Assembly: GCF_001746205.1 (NCBI RefSeq)
Contig: NZ_MDCO01000001.1
Location: 133,896-197,895, forward strand
DNA: 64,000 nucleotides
Reading direction: 5' to 3'
Source: Brachyspira hampsonii
GTDB taxonomy: Bacteria > Spirochaetota > Brachyspiria > Brachyspirales > Brachyspiraceae
Shown here: positions 45,605-56,181 of the stretch, in pieces
Position numbering within the stretch: the stretch's first letter is position 1
How the letters are laid out: the number at the start of each line of letters is the position of its first letter
The notes under the pieces: model-generated
The model's input: only the letters and a program-made list of their open reading frames with translations
Database searches by the model: none
Told to the model about the DNA's origin: nothing
Made by a program: the position numbers and the translations under genes

Positions 45605-47335
45605 TTATGCACTTACATCTATAAAATTAAATTCTTTAACATCAAAAAGTCCGTTTGTTGTAAGTTTAATTTCTGGTATAACAGGCAAAGCCATAAAAGA
45701 TAAAGTCATGAAAGGATCTATTTCTATGTTAACATTAAGTTCATTATAAGCAAGTTCATGCATAGAATAGATTTTTTGTACTATATTATGAGGAGAATCA
45801 TCAGACATAATACCTGCTATTTTTAATTGTAATGTATCAAGAACTTTTCCATTTTTTACTGCTGTAATTGCACCTGAACATTTTTCTATTTCTTTTATCG
45901 CTAATATTATATCCTCATCATTATCACCTACCGCTATTATATTATGAGAGTCATGCGAAACACTTGTTGCTATTGCTCCATTTTTTAATTTGTAATTTTC
46001 TATTAATCCCAAACCTATTTTACCTGTAGCCTTATGTCTTTCAACAACAACCAATTTTAATATATCAACACTCTTTCTGTATTTAAAATATCCGTTTTCA
46101 ACTCCTACAATTCTTACACTTTTCTCTGTAAGCAAATCTTTATTAACTATTCTTATAACATTAGCCTCATCTGATTTTAATTTTATCTGTATATCATCAA
46201 CAGTAATAGGAGCAATATTTACCGTATTAAAAATATTATCATTATAATTATCTTTATCTGTTTTAACTAAATACTTTCCATTTTCTGAAACTAATTTACC
46301 ATCTATAAAAACTTTATTAACTTTGAAATCTTTTAAATCATCAAATAAAACAATATCCGCCTTATACCCAGAAGCAATCAAACCAATATTTTTAAGTCTA
46401 TAGCATTCTGCCGCGTTAATAGTAGCCATAGCAACAGCACTAAATACATCAAGACCATGTTCTACTGCTATTTTTAAATTATGAGATATATGTCCATATT
46501 TCATTATATCATCCAAATGCTTGTCATCAGTACACATAGCACATCTTCTGGCATTGCTTTGATTAACTCCCTGTAATAGTGAAGCTAAATTCTGTGCAGC
46601 AGATCCCTGTCTTAAAAGCACATACATTCCATTAGCTATTCTTGCCTTTAAATCTTTAGCAGATACACATTCATGATCTGTATAAACTCCGGCTGCTCTA
46701 TAAGCATTCAAAGTTTTTCCGCTAAGCATAACTCCATGTCCGTCTATAATCTTATCCGCATTTATTGCCGCAAGTAATTTTTTAAGTACATCTCTATCAA
46801 GCGATAATACTCCCAGAACATTCATCATTTCAGCAAGTCCGAATATATCTTCATCATTTATAAACTCTTCTATTATATTAGAATCAAGTATTGCACCTGC
46901 ATCCTCAAAGCTTACCGCAGGAACGCATGAAGAAAGCATAAATTTACATTTAAGAGGACTCTTTTTTGCAGACTCTATCATAAATTTAATACCGCCAATA
47001 CCGCATACATTAGCAATTTCATGCGGATCCGTTACAACCAAAGTAGTACCGAAAGGAATGACAGCTTCAGCAAAATTAACAGGTGTACACAAAGACGACT
47101 CTATATGCACATGCGAATCTATTAGTCCGCTTGTAGCATAAGAGCCTTTAGCATCTATAATCTCTTTTCCATTATAAGAACCTACCCCTACAATATAGTC
47201 ATCAGCAATAGCTATATCTGCATCCGTAATTGTTGAAGATATTGGGTCTACTACCTTACAGTTTCTTATAACCAAATCAGCCAAAACCTTACCGCTTGAA
47301 ATTTCTATCATCTTTGATAATTTCTCTATATTCAT
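45605..47335 (-). CDS. ade: Adenine deaminase
   Basis: A 576-residue amidohydrolase converting adenine to hypoxanthine and ammonia for purine salvage. Motifs: IDSHVHIESSLC (metal-binding His residues), VVTDPHEIANVCG, DGHGVMLSGKTLNAY, TDHECVSA and MCTDDKHLDDI. The C-terminal domain (VSHDSHNIIAVGDNDEDI) is typical. Full length for the family; probable single-gene unit. Confidence 0.92.
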   Translation of the reverse strand: MNIEKLSKMIEISSGKVLADLVIRNCKVVDPISSTITDADIAIADDYIVGVGSYNGKEIIDAKGSYATSGLIDSHVHIESSLCTPVNFAEAVIPFGTTLVVTDPHEIANVCGIGGIKFMIESAKKSPLKCKFMLSSCVPAVSFEDAGAILDSNIIEEFINDEDIFGLAEMMNVLGVLSLDRDVLKKLLAAINADKIIDGHGVMLSGKTLNAYRAAGVYTDHECVSAKDLKARIANGMYVLLRQGSAAQNLASLLQGVNQSNARRCAMCTDDKHLDDIMKYGHISHNLKIAVEHGLDVFSAVAMATINAAECYRLKNIGLIASGYKADIVLFDDLKDFKVNKVFIDGKLVSENGKYLVKTDKDNYNDNIFNTVNIAPITVDDIQIKLKSDEANVIRIVNKDLLTEKSVRIVGVENGYFKYRKSVDILKLVVVERHKATGKIGLGLIENYKLKNGAIATSVSHDSHNIIAVGDNDEDIILAIKEIEKCSGAITAVKNGKVLDTLQLKIAGIMSDDSPHNIVQKIYSMHELAYNELNVNIEIDPFMTLSFMALPVIPEIKLTTNGLFDVKEFNFIDVSA

Positions 47336-47428
47336 AAATAGTCCTTACAATAATATATATTTAAATATAGTAAATAATAAGTAGATTTTCAAATTTAATT
47401 GAATACAAACTAATAAATATAAAAAATA

Positions 47429-48319
47429 TTAATCATCTAAATTATAATGTTTATAAGTATTATCTACATTACATAATATCTCATATTCTCTCATAAGTTC
47501 AGCAAGTCTTTTACCATTTATCAATGTTATATTTTTATAATCTGATTTTTTAGTAAAATAAGATGTTGTTATAAAAATACCTTTATGATATCCCAATTTA
47601 GTTAGTGAACCACTAAATGCATCTATATCTTTTGAAGAAACTTTATTATTTCTAGCAAAAAACTTACACTGAAATGCTATTCTTTCTAGACCAAATTTAT
47701 CTATAGAAAAATCTCCATCTATACCACCATCATTAGTACCACCTTTTCTTTTTACATCAAAATATCCCATTTTACTAAAAAGCTGTACAGATATGTTTTC
47801 CAATATATCTCCTCTATCTTTATTAGATGTACATTTTTCTGTCATTTTAATTAATTTTTTCAAAATTAATTCTTCTATATATTCATAATAATCACTAACT
47901 TTAGAATATAAATCATTTATTATTTCTTCAAATTCTAATGTATTTTCATCTTCAATATCTGTTTTTTCAGGAGACATGAATTCTCTAAATTCAGGGTAAT
48001 TTTCTTTTAAAAATGATGTTGTAATTTCTATTTTACTTTTATATATTTTTTTACCCTCTTCACTAATTATAATATATCCTCTCCTTGGTCTATTCAATAA
48101 TCCTGATTTATACAAAAATGTAATAGTCCAACCTATACTAGAATCTAATTTATTATTTCCTTTTGGAGTTTCTAATTTTATTTGTTCATCATTTAATTTC
48201 AACCTATCTATTATAACATTTTTTAAATTTTCATTTTTTATATATTTTTCCATTTTATTTTTTAAATAAAAGTATTCTAATATAGGTATATAAAATTCAT
48301 TTGTACTAGGAAAACTCAT
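47429..48319 (-). CDS. Mrr-like restriction endonuclease
   Basis: A 296-residue protein with an N-terminal Mrr_N-type winged helix (SSIGWTITFLYKSGLLNRPRRG, then IISEEGKKIY) and a C-terminal PD-(D/E)XK Mrr_cat domain (NISVQLFSKMGYFDVKRKGGTNDGGIDGD, then RIAFQCKFF). These enzymes cut modified foreign DNA. No methylase is nearby, consistent with a type IV restriction enzyme. It reads alone between ade and gatB. Confidence 0.85.
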   Translation of the reverse strand: MSFPSTNEFYIPILEYFYLKNKMEKYIKNENLKNVIIDRLKLNDEQIKLETPKGNNKLDSSIGWTITFLYKSGLLNRPRRGYIIISEEGKKIYKSKIEITTSFLKENYPEFREFMSPEKTDIEDENTLEFEEIINDLYSKVSDYYEYIEELILKKLIKMTEKCTSNKDRGDILENISVQLFSKMGYFDVKRKGGTNDGGIDGDFSIDKFGLERIAFQCKFFARNNKVSSKDIDAFSGSLTKLGYHKGIFITTSYFTKKSDYKNITLINGKRLAELMREYEILCNVDNTYKHYNLDD

Positions 48320-48334
48320 ATAAACTCCATTATA

Positions 48335-48365
48335 AAAGCCTAACTATATTTAATAGCTAGGCTTT
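48335..48365 (-). terminator. Terminator after gatB
   Basis: Inverted repeat AAAGCCTA-CTAT / ATAG-TAGGCTTT with mismatches next to the loop, ending 20 bases past the gatB stop. The minus-strand reading is followed by a T-containing stretch. It separates gatB from the Mrr-like gene. Confidence 0.65.
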
Positions 48366-48384
48366 ATTATCAATTTTAATTTAA

Positions 48385-49836
48385 TTATTCGCTTAAAATT
48401 TTTCTCAAAACTTCATTAACAAGTTTAGGGTTGCCCTGACCTTTAGTAGCTTTCATAGTCTGACCTACTAAGAATCCGAATGATTTTTCTTTACCTGCTT
48501 TGAAGTCAGCAACTGATTTAGGATTTTCTTCTAAAACTTTTCTTATTATTGTTTCAAGCTCTCCTGTATCGCTTACCTGTTTGATTCCTTTTTTCTCTAC
48601 TATAGCAGAAGGAGCCTCACCTGTTTCGCACATATCCTCAAAAATCTCTTTGGCTATTTTACCGCTTATAACACCATCATCTATAAGTCTAAATATTTCA
48701 GCTATATGCTCTGGTTTTGGTTTAAAATCCTTAATAGTAAGAAGTTTTTTATTTAAGTATGCATTAACTTCAACCATTATCCAGTTGCTTATTTTTTTAG
48801 GCTGTTTAGGATATGCCTTAACTGCAGCTTCATAATAATCAGCTAAGGCAGCATCTTCTGTAAGAACTACTATATCCTGATCTGGTAAATCATAATCTTT
48901 TTTAAGTCTTTCGCGTTTTTGCTGTGGAAGTTCTGGAAGCTCTTTTTTAGCATTTTCAATCTCTTCATCTTGAAGCACTAAAAGAGGTATATCAGGGTCT
49001 GGGAAATATCTGTAATCTGCAGCACCTTCTTTTGAACGCATACCTTTAGTAGTGTTTTCTTTAGCATCATAAAGTCTTGTTTCTTGTAAGATTTTCTCTC
49101 CATTATTTAGAGCTTTTATTTGTCTTTTGATTTCATAATCAATAGCTAACCTTACATTTCTGAAACTGTTCATGTTTTTTACTTCAGTTTTAACCCCAAG
49201 TTCTTTGCTTCCTTTAGGACGAATTGAAACATTGGCATCGCATCTCAAAGAACCTTCTTCCATATTGCAGTCAGAAACATCAATATATTTAAATATTTTT
49301 TTAAGCTCTGTTAAATACTGATAAGCTTCTTCTCCTGTAGAAATATCCGGTTCGCTTACACATTCTATCAAACAACAACCTGCACGGTTTAAATCTACAT
49401 AGCTTAAAGGTCTTCCTGTATCATCATGAACAAGTTTACCAGCATCTTCTTCCATATGTATTCTATTTATTCTTACGCTTTTATTATAGGAAGAGCCATC
49501 ATCATTAAGTACAGTGATATCAAGATGACCTTCTGTACAAATAGGTTCATCCATTTGAGTAATCTGATAGTAGGAAGGCAAATCCGGATAGAAATAATGT
49601 TTTCTCGCGAATCTGCTTTTCTTTTGAATAGTGCAGTTAGTAGCAAGTCCTGCTTTAATAGTTTTATGCACCATTTCTTTATTAACTATAGGCAAAGTAC
49701 CGGGGTGAGCCTGACATCTTGGACAAGTAAGAGTGTTTGCAGGAGCACCGAAAGTATTTGGGCATGAACAGAATGCTTTAGTTTTAGTATTAAGCTGAAC
49801 ATGCACTTCTAATCCTATGACTGCTTCATATTCCAT
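48385..49836 (-). CDS. gatB: Aspartyl/glutamyl-tRNA amidotransferase subunit B
   Basis: A 483-residue GatB, which with GatA and GatC converts Glu-tRNA(Gln) to Gln-tRNA(Gln), and Asp-tRNA(Asn) likewise. Markers: EAVIGLEVHVQLNTKTKAFC, CPRCQAHPGTLP, YFYPDLPSYYQITQ, VKTEVKNMNSFRNVRLAIDYE and the C-terminal tRNA-binding helices. GatA and GatC genes are not adjacent in this window. Confidence 0.95.
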   Translation of the reverse strand: MEYEAVIGLEVHVQLNTKTKAFCSCPNTFGAPANTLTCPRCQAHPGTLPIVNKEMVHKTIKAGLATNCTIQKKSRFARKHYFYPDLPSYYQITQMDEPICTEGHLDITVLNDDGSSYNKSVRINRIHMEEDAGKLVHDDTGRPLSYVDLNRAGCCLIECVSEPDISTGEEAYQYLTELKKIFKYIDVSDCNMEEGSLRCDANVSIRPKGSKELGVKTEVKNMNSFRNVRLAIDYEIKRQIKALNNGEKILQETRLYDAKENTTKGMRSKEGAADYRYFPDPDIPLLVLQDEEIENAKKELPELPQQKRERLKKDYDLPDQDIVVLTEDAALADYYEAAVKAYPKQPKKISNWIMVEVNAYLNKKLLTIKDFKPKPEHIAEIFRLIDDGVISGKIAKEIFEDMCETGEAPSAIVEKKGIKQVSDTGELETIIRKVLEENPKSVADFKAGKEKSFGFLVGQTMKATKGQGNPKLVNEVLRKILSE

Positions 49837-50123
49837 ATTTATTAATCCTAATTATTAAAGTAATTTTTAAAAATATTATGTTTATTTTATATGAATTTGT
49901 ATTTTTTTTCAAGTACAGCAAAAATTTAAAAATGCTTAAGAGCCATATATTCTTTTTAGTTTTAAAAAAGTATGTTCTTATTATTTATAATTTAAATTAA
50001 CACAAAATATACAAGAATAAATACATTTGCAGCAATATAATACTAATCAGAAAATTATTAAAATTATTTTTTAATATGTAATATTAATCTAACTACTAAA
50101 AATTTAAAGTTTATTTATGTTTC

Positions 50124-51410
50124 TTAATTAGAATAAATATAATTTGCCGCTTCGATTCCGCTAATAATCGCCTGATCTGTCCAATAGTATTCCCATTTTC
50201 CATATCTTCCTGATGTATATATATTATTTTCTTTTAACCAGTCTAAAACTATTTTTTTATTGATTTCTGTATCGAGTGTAAATAATATATTAGCATACTG
50301 ATGGTAATCTAATTGAGCAAACTCTACTTGCTTATAATCGAATATTTTCATTTCTACAAGTTTATTAATAGTATGCTCCACTATTTGATTATTACTTAAA
50401 TTTATTTGTTTGAATTTAGAACAAGGTATTTCAGCCTGCAATGAACTATAACCTTCAGGTGCATTATATGGAGATTTTAGGCTAGCAATGTAAACTCTAG
50501 GAAATAAAATTTCTTCATCATATACATAAAACCATAAATAAGGTACATTCACTTTTCCTTTTAATCCTATCGATACAGTATAACCCGATGTATAACAAAG
50601 TCTTGAGGCTGCTTCTTTTACATTATTTGGAATATCTTCAATGATGTTAGTAATATAGGTTAATGGTAAAGTAGATATAATTTTATCATAATGAATCCTA
50701 TAGACATTATCAAATAATAGTTCCTTTTTCTTAATATTCCATCTAATCAAATTATGATTTAATCTAATATTTTCTTTCGGAGTCCAAGAATCAAAGAAAC
50801 TTTGAAATCCACCATGTTGTGGATATCTCATTTCACTAGCATAATATTTAGATTTACTGTCCTTATTCCAAGCACCATACTCTATTTCCTTCAAATCACT
50901 TTTCATCACTCTATAACCAATCCAATCAATACTCATATTTTCTGCTTCTGTAGTCCAATATTTTTTAGTATACTTATCTGAAAATTCTTTGGCAAAATAA
51001 TATCCGAAAGAACCATCAAGCCATTCTCTATAATTTTTAGGATTTTCTATATTTGGTTTATTTTTAAAACCTTCTATTATTTTTATTTTTTGTTCTTTAT
51101 CTAAAGGATATAAATTACTTTGAGTAGGATTTCCAAGCCATAAACCTTTATAATAATTAGCTACATTTGGAATATGACTATAATATTCATTAGATGCTAT
51201 ATTAAATAATTTCATAATTTGCTTATCTTTTGTAAAAGAAAAATGTGGAAATCTGTCAAAAATAAATTTACCTATTTTTAATCTTCTGCATAATCCGCCA
51301 TATTCATTTTCTTTTTCAAATATTTCAAAATCAATATTTTTTTGTTTTAACTTGTACCCTGCTGATATACCAGATATTCCAGTACCTAATATAATTACTT
51401 TATTCATCAA
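50124..51410 (-). CDS. FAD-dependent oxidoreductase (UDP-galactopyranose mutase/HemY-like)
   Basis: A 428-residue flavoprotein with an N-terminal FAD motif (VIILGTGISGISAGYKLKQK) and NEYGGLCRRLKIG just after. The amine-oxidase-type C-terminus (NIYTSGRYGKWEYYWTDQAIISGIEAA) closes the FAD site. Members in polysaccharide clusters may rearrange or oxidise sugar intermediates. Its start overlaps the upstream glycosyltransferase gene by 11 bases. Confidence 0.78.
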   Translation of the reverse strand: MMNKVIILGTGISGISAGYKLKQKNIDFEIFEKENEYGGLCRRLKIGKFIFDRFPHFSFTKDKQIMKLFNIASNEYYSHIPNVANYYKGLWLGNPTQSNLYPLDKEQKIKIIEGFKNKPNIENPKNYREWLDGSFGYYFAKEFSDKYTKKYWTTEAENMSIDWIGYRVMKSDLKEIEYGAWNKDSKSKYYASEMRYPQHGGFQSFFDSWTPKENIRLNHNLIRWNIKKKELLFDNVYRIHYDKIISTLPLTYITNIIEDIPNNVKEAASRLCYTSGYTVSIGLKGKVNVPYLWFYVYDEEILFPRVYIASLKSPYNAPEGYSSLQAEIPCSKFKQINLSNNQIVEHTINKLVEMKIFDYKQVEFAQLDYHQYANILFTLDTEINKKIVLDWLKENNIYTSGRYGKWEYYWTDQAIISGIEAANYIYSN

Positions 51411-52338
51411 AATTTATTCTTTCCTCTTCTATAACTAATGGTTTTTTAACTATTCTAAGATTAATATTTAAAATGTACTCACCTAAAAGTCCTATAAAAA
51501 ATAATTGTACTGAACCTATAAAGAAAACACCTACCATTAATGTCGCCATACCTATTGGATATGTACTCCAATTAATAATTTTTTGTATTAATGTCATTAA
51601 TCCAATAATAAAGGTTATTATTGAAAATACAAATCCAATAAAAGTAGAAACTCTCAATATAACTTTTGAATAACTTATTATAGACAACATTGCTATATCA
51701 TATGATTTATAAAAACTAAGTTTAGATTTACCTGTTTTTCTTTTTTCATGTATATATGGTATTTCTTTTATTTTAAAACCAAATTCTCCAACTACATTTT
51801 TAAAATATGGTTCAGGATCTTCTATTTTTCTCAATATATCAATAAAATCTTTATCATAAAGACCAAAACCATTGAAATTAGATATTATTTTGGCACTGTC
51901 TATTTTAGATAAAATAGACACTATTTTATAATAAACACCTCTTAAAATAGAAACAATACCTTCATTACTTTTTGTTTTTTTAGCTATAACTACTTTATAT
52001 CCATTTTCCCATTCTTTAATAAACTCATATATCAATTTTGGGGGATCTTGGAAATCTGCAAATATAAGTATTGCACAATCTCCCGTTATTTGAGTTAATC
52101 CATAATAAAAATTCTTTAATGGACCAAAATTTCTGGAATTGAAAATAGCTTTAACATTTTTATTTTTTTGGCATAAATCTATTATTATATATCTCGTATT
52201 ATCTGTAGAACAATTATCTATAAAAATAATTTCATAATCATAATTAAAATTAGATAACACTTTTATAATTTCTTCTGAAAGCGGCTCTATATTTTTTTCT
52301 TCGTTATATGTTGGAACTAGTATGCTAATTTTTTTCAT
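51400..52338 (-). CDS. Family 2 glycosyltransferase with membrane anchor (GtrB/DPM-like)
   Basis: A 312-residue enzyme: GT2 start SILVPTYNEEKNIEPLSEE, catalytic ADFQDPP, and two C-terminal membrane helices (about 228-250 and 262-285). Related proteins load a sugar onto undecaprenyl phosphate. It probably feeds surface glycan synthesis. The gene overlaps its upstream neighbour by 4 bases. Confidence 0.88.
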   Translation of the reverse strand: MKKISILVPTYNEEKNIEPLSEEIIKVLSNFNYDYEIIFIDNCSTDNTRYIIIDLCQKNKNVKAIFNSRNFGPLKNFYYGLTQITGDCAILIFADFQDPPKLIYEFIKEWENGYKVVIAKKTKSNEGIVSILRGVYYKIVSILSKIDSAKIISNFNGFGLYDKDFIDILRKIEDPEPYFKNVVGEFGFKIKEIPYIHEKRKTGKSKLSFYKSYDIAMLSIISYSKVILRVSTFIGFVFSIITFIIGLMTLIQKIINWSTYPIGMATLMVGVFFIGSVQLFFIGLLGEYILNINLRIVKKPLVIEEERINFDE

Positions 52339-53213
52339 TTTGTATACTCCAAAATAAGTTGATCTAAAATATCATTAATATTAGAATATTTCTTGAAACC
52401 TATTTCATTAATAAGTTTTGAATTATCTCCAATTATAATACTAGGTTCATTGGTTTCAAATTCTTTTAATTCTATTAAATATTCTTTATTCATTTTTTTA
52501 GCAATCATAAAAGCTAGCTCTTTTAATGATAATGCCTTTCCTAAACATATATTTATGCTACCATGAAAATTTGAATTTGTTATTAGTGCTATAGATTTTG
52601 CAACATCACCTGCAAACATATAATCTTTTTTTAATTGTGAATGATTTATAGAAACTTTTTTATCATTTTTTAGTAATTCAATTATATATGGGAATAGTCT
52701 ATTCGGATTTTCATTTTCTCCATAAGTATAAAAAACTCTGGCCCAACAAAAATCAATATTATATTTACTACAATATAATTCAGATATTTCCCTTAAATAA
52801 TTTTTACATTTAGCATATATAGTAGTTGGATTTAATTCATCATATTCTTTTATTTTACTATCTTTGAATTTATATTCAAAACAAGTACCTGTATAAATTA
52901 CTCTTTTACCTCCATTTTCTTTAAAATATTTAAGCATATTTATAGATGAAGCAAGTAAATCAAAATTGGAATCTGAATCTAAATATCCTTGTTTTGTATC
53001 CCAAGCTAAATGTATTAAATATTCAGGTTTTATTTCTTTAAATTTATTTTCTAATTGAGTTGTATTATTAATATTAAGTTTTATATAATACAATTTATCA
53101 GTTTCTATATTTCTAGTACCTATTCCATACACTTCAAAACCTAATTCCTTTAATGGTTCTGATATATATTGTCCTATTAGTCCATTAATTCCTGTAACTA
53201 CTACTTTCTTCAT
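52335..53213 (-). CDS. NAD-dependent sugar epimerase/dehydratase
   Basis: A 292-residue extended SDR enzyme: GINGLIGQYISEPLKELGF (NAD site), YTGTCFEYK, YAKCKNYL (the Tyr-x3-Lys motif) and ARVFYTYGENENPNRLFPYI. It acts on nucleotide-activated sugars. A damaged paralogue lies at 53832-54770 beyond the rfbC gene. Likely pathway: deoxyhexose supply for a surface polysaccharide. Confidence 0.85.
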   Translation of the reverse strand: MKKVVVTGINGLIGQYISEPLKELGFEVYGIGTRNIETDKLYYIKLNINNTTQLENKFKEIKPEYLIHLAWDTKQGYLDSDSNFDLLASSINMLKYFKENGGKRVIYTGTCFEYKFKDSKIKEYDELNPTTIYAKCKNYLREISELYCSKYNIDFCWARVFYTYGENENPNRLFPYIIELLKNDKKVSINHSQLKKDYMFAGDVAKSIALITNSNFHGSINICLGKALSLKELAFMIAKKMNKEYLIELKEFETNEPSIIIGDNSKLINEIGFKKYSNINDILDQLILEYTK

Positions 53214-53222
53214 GATTAAATC

Positions 53223-53756
53223 CTAAAAAATAAAATCCGGTATATTTTTATCTTTTTCACTCATTATTCTATTTTCACATTCAGGCCATTTAATATTAAA
53301 TGCCGGATCATTCCATCTTAAATAACCATAAGCATCAGGTACAAAATATGTACTTAAAAAATAAGCAACTATAGTATCATCTTCTAATGTCTGAAAACCA
53401 TGGGCAACATAAGGAGGAATATAAACCATTTTTCCATTTTCATCTGATAATTCAACAGAGGAATATTTACCATAAGTAGGAGAATCTTTACGTATATCTG
53501 CTATTACATCAAATATTTTTCCTTTTAAACATCTAACAATTTTTATTTCAGGGTATGGATATTTTTGATAATGCATACCTCTTAATGTACCTACTCTTTT
53601 ATTATAGTTTATGTTAGATTGTATTAAATTAAAATTTAAATTATATTTTTCAAGTTCTTTATTATCAAACATTCTTAAAAAATACCCTCTTTCATCTTCT
53701 ATATAATTATTTTGTAATATATATGAACCTTTTATAATATTTTTTCTTATAATCAT
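53223..53756 (-). CDS. rfbC: dTDP-4-dehydrorhamnose 3,5-epimerase-like
   Basis: A 177-residue RmlC-type cupin: GYFLRMFDNKELEKY, VGTLRGMHYQKYPYPEIKIVRCLKGKI (the His is the likely catalytic base), DVIADIRKDSPTYGK and VAHGFQTLEDDT. It epimerises a dTDP-4-keto-6-deoxyhexose. The other rml genes are not here. It lies between an intact and a broken copy of the epimerase/dehydratase gene. Confidence 0.88.
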   Translation of the reverse strand: MIIRKNIIKGSYILQNNYIEDERGYFLRMFDNKELEKYNLNFNLIQSNINYNKRVGTLRGMHYQKYPYPEIKIVRCLKGKIFDVIADIRKDSPTYGKYSSVELSDENGKMVYIPPYVAHGFQTLEDDTIVAYFLSTYFVPDAYGYLRWNDPAFNIKWPECENRIMSEKDKNIPDFIF

Positions 53757-53831
53757 GCAACACTCCCATATTTAAATAAATATAGGAATGTATTGACATT
53801 TAATTTTTGATAAAGTACAATAAAACAGGGT

Positions 53832-54770
53832 TTATATTTTACTGCTCTGCTCTGCTCTGCTCTGCTCTGCTCTGCTCTGCTCTGCTCTGCTCTGCTCTGC
53901 TCTGCTCTGCTCTGCTCTTAACTTACAAATAATATCTTCCATATTACTATAATTATTAAAATTTAATTCATTAATAAGTTTTGTATTATCACCAATTATA
54001 ATATTAGGTTCATTAGTTTCCAATTCTTTCAATTCCAATAAACTTTCTTTATACATTTTTTTAGCTATTATTAATGCAAAATCTTTTAATGATATTACTT
54101 TACCAGAACAAATATTAATTGGTCCAATAAAATTAGAATCTACAATTAAAGCTATAGCTTCTGCTACATCTCCAGCAAACATATAATCTTTTTTTAAGTG
54201 GGAATGATTAATAACAACTTTTTTATTTTCTTTTAAATTATTAATTATATATGGAAATATCCTTTTAGGATTTTCATTTTTTCCATAAGTATAAAAAACC
54301 CTAGCCCAACAAAAATCAATGCTATTTTTAATACAATAGTCTTCTGATATTGCTCTCAAATAATTTTTACATTTAGCATATATACTAATAGGATCAATTT
54401 CATCATATTACTTTAATTTATTATCAGTAAATTTATACTCAAAACAAGTACCTAAATAAACTGCTCTTCTACCATTATTTTTTTTAAAATACTTTAACAT
54501 CTCAATAGAAGAAGTTAACAAATCAAACTGATAATTTGAGTTTAAATCTTGTGTACTCCAAGCTAAATTTATCAAATATTCTGGCTTTATATCATCAAAA
54601 ATATTTTCAACTGATTTATAATCAGAAATATCTAACTTTATATATTTGAAGTCTTTAGACACAATATCTCTAGTACCTATTCCATAAACATCAAATCCTA
54701 ACTTCTTTAGAGGAGCTAATATATACTGACCAATTAACCCCGTAATTCCTGTTACTATAATTTTTTTCAT
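53832..54770 (-). pseudogene. Sugar epimerase/dehydratase gene broken by a stop codon, repeat at its end
   Basis: A paralogue of 52335-53213. It starts VTGITGLIGQYILAPLKKLGF, but at 54410-54408 a TAA stands where the intact copy has GAA (Glu), one base changed. The frame then continues (YDEIDPISIYAKCKNYLRAISE). The last codons are replaced by a 5-base tandem repeat, 53842-53918, reading RAEQS repeatedly, before a stop at 53832. Probably inactive unless read through. Confidence 0.88.
53842..53918. repeat. Pentanucleotide tandem repeat, about 15 copies
   Basis: A 77-base perfect array of the unit TCTGC (AGAGC on the coding strand). It lies at the 3' end of the broken epimerase gene. As 5 is not a multiple of 3, gain or loss of one unit shifts the frame of the C-terminus. 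Such arrays are typical of slippage-prone loci. Confidence 0.95.
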
Positions 54771-54925
54771 AAAATATCCAAACTAATATACTTATTATCA
54801 TCAAGTATTATCAACAATATACTAATTTTATTTATACATATTTTGTAGCCAAAATACACATTTTATACAAAGTATTCTCTTATATTACTATTTTATCACT
54901 ATAAATTTTAAACAATTTCCATTTT

Positions 54926-56100
54926 TTATGCTATTTTCATATTTTTTATGTTTTTAATTAATATATTTGTTCTAGTTATGATAGTTTCAATAAGTGCTAT
55001 TAACCATATTGAAGCTGATAAAAAACTTCCTAAAGTTGGAGAAACATATATAGAAGTTTGAAAAGGCATTAAAAGTAAAACAAATAATATTAAAAATATA
55101 TAATCTATTTTATAGAATTTATCTTTAATTAAAAAGGAATTATATAATTATAATCCTTTTTACTATATAGTTTTTTTAAAAACAAAATAAAAAGTAATAC
55201 AGCAATAAACATAAATATTACCAAAGACATATTAGATACAGGATCAACTTGAACATCATACAAGCTCATATTAGCATAATTTCTTATAATAGAGAAAGGA
55301 TATATTAATAAATATGATAATGGCAAATAAGATTGATATGCCTGACCCAAAATGTAGTCAAAATAAGGATCTTTTCTAGCAATAAATCTTAATACATTAT
55401 AAAAGTCAGCAAATAAATCCCAACCACCTAATACAATATTCAATTGTCTTCCACCTTTATCTTTTATAAAGAAAATAATAAAAAGCAAAATAGTAAAAGA
55501 CAATAGCAATATAAAAAGTAAAGGAACATTATTTATTATCTTATTATCTGCATATTTAATAAATAAACTTATAAGTATTATGCTTCCTAATGCTATTAAA
55601 ATTATATCTATATTTAGTTTAAATACTAATGTATATATTATATTATCTATTTTTTCATTATATTCCAATGTTTTCTCAGAAATTAAATTACCAAAAGGAC
55701 TTCCTCCTTCATCCATTTTAATTTCTTTAATAAAACTATTATCATCTAATATCTTGTTAACATTAGGATAAACTCTATATAAATCACTATGTTTAAAAAT
55801 TTTACTATAATATCCCATTTTTAAACCATAACTATAATTTGTAATAGCTTTATTTGTAAATATATAATTAGTAAGATCATTATTGTCTAATTTGTCATCT
55901 GTAGTAAAGATTTTTTTAGTTTCTTCTATATTAAATCCATTTAATTGTAAAGTTCTATTTATATGATTATCATCAAAAATAAAGTTAGACAAATAACCAA
56001 CTCTTCCTTTACCTGCTGATGTATATAAAATTATAAAAGTTATAAAACAAATTATTAATAATGAAATGTATATTTTAAAAAACAAATTATTATTGTTCAT
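54926..56100 (-). pseudogene. Membrane glycosyltransferase-like gene with a frameshift
   Basis: The first 323 residues have several membrane helices and a large extracytoplasmic loop (residues 35-155). They end at 55129 in a run of five T. Adding one T restores the frame into about 65 more residues with further membrane helices (DYIFLILFVLLLMPF, then ASIWLIALIETIITR), ending at 54926. It is a polyprenyl-linked glycosyltransferase or polymerase-like membrane protein; a true family call is not possible. The T-run may be mutation or slippage. Confidence 0.7.
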
Positions 56101-56181
56101 AAATTACTCCAAGAATTGAAAGATTATTTATCATTATAATTAATAAAGAAAAATATCTTAATTATTAGATAAATAAAATTA

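Noticed and set aside
53842-53918. A CRISPR array
   Set aside because: The repeat is a 5-base unit without spacers. No cas genes are present in the window.
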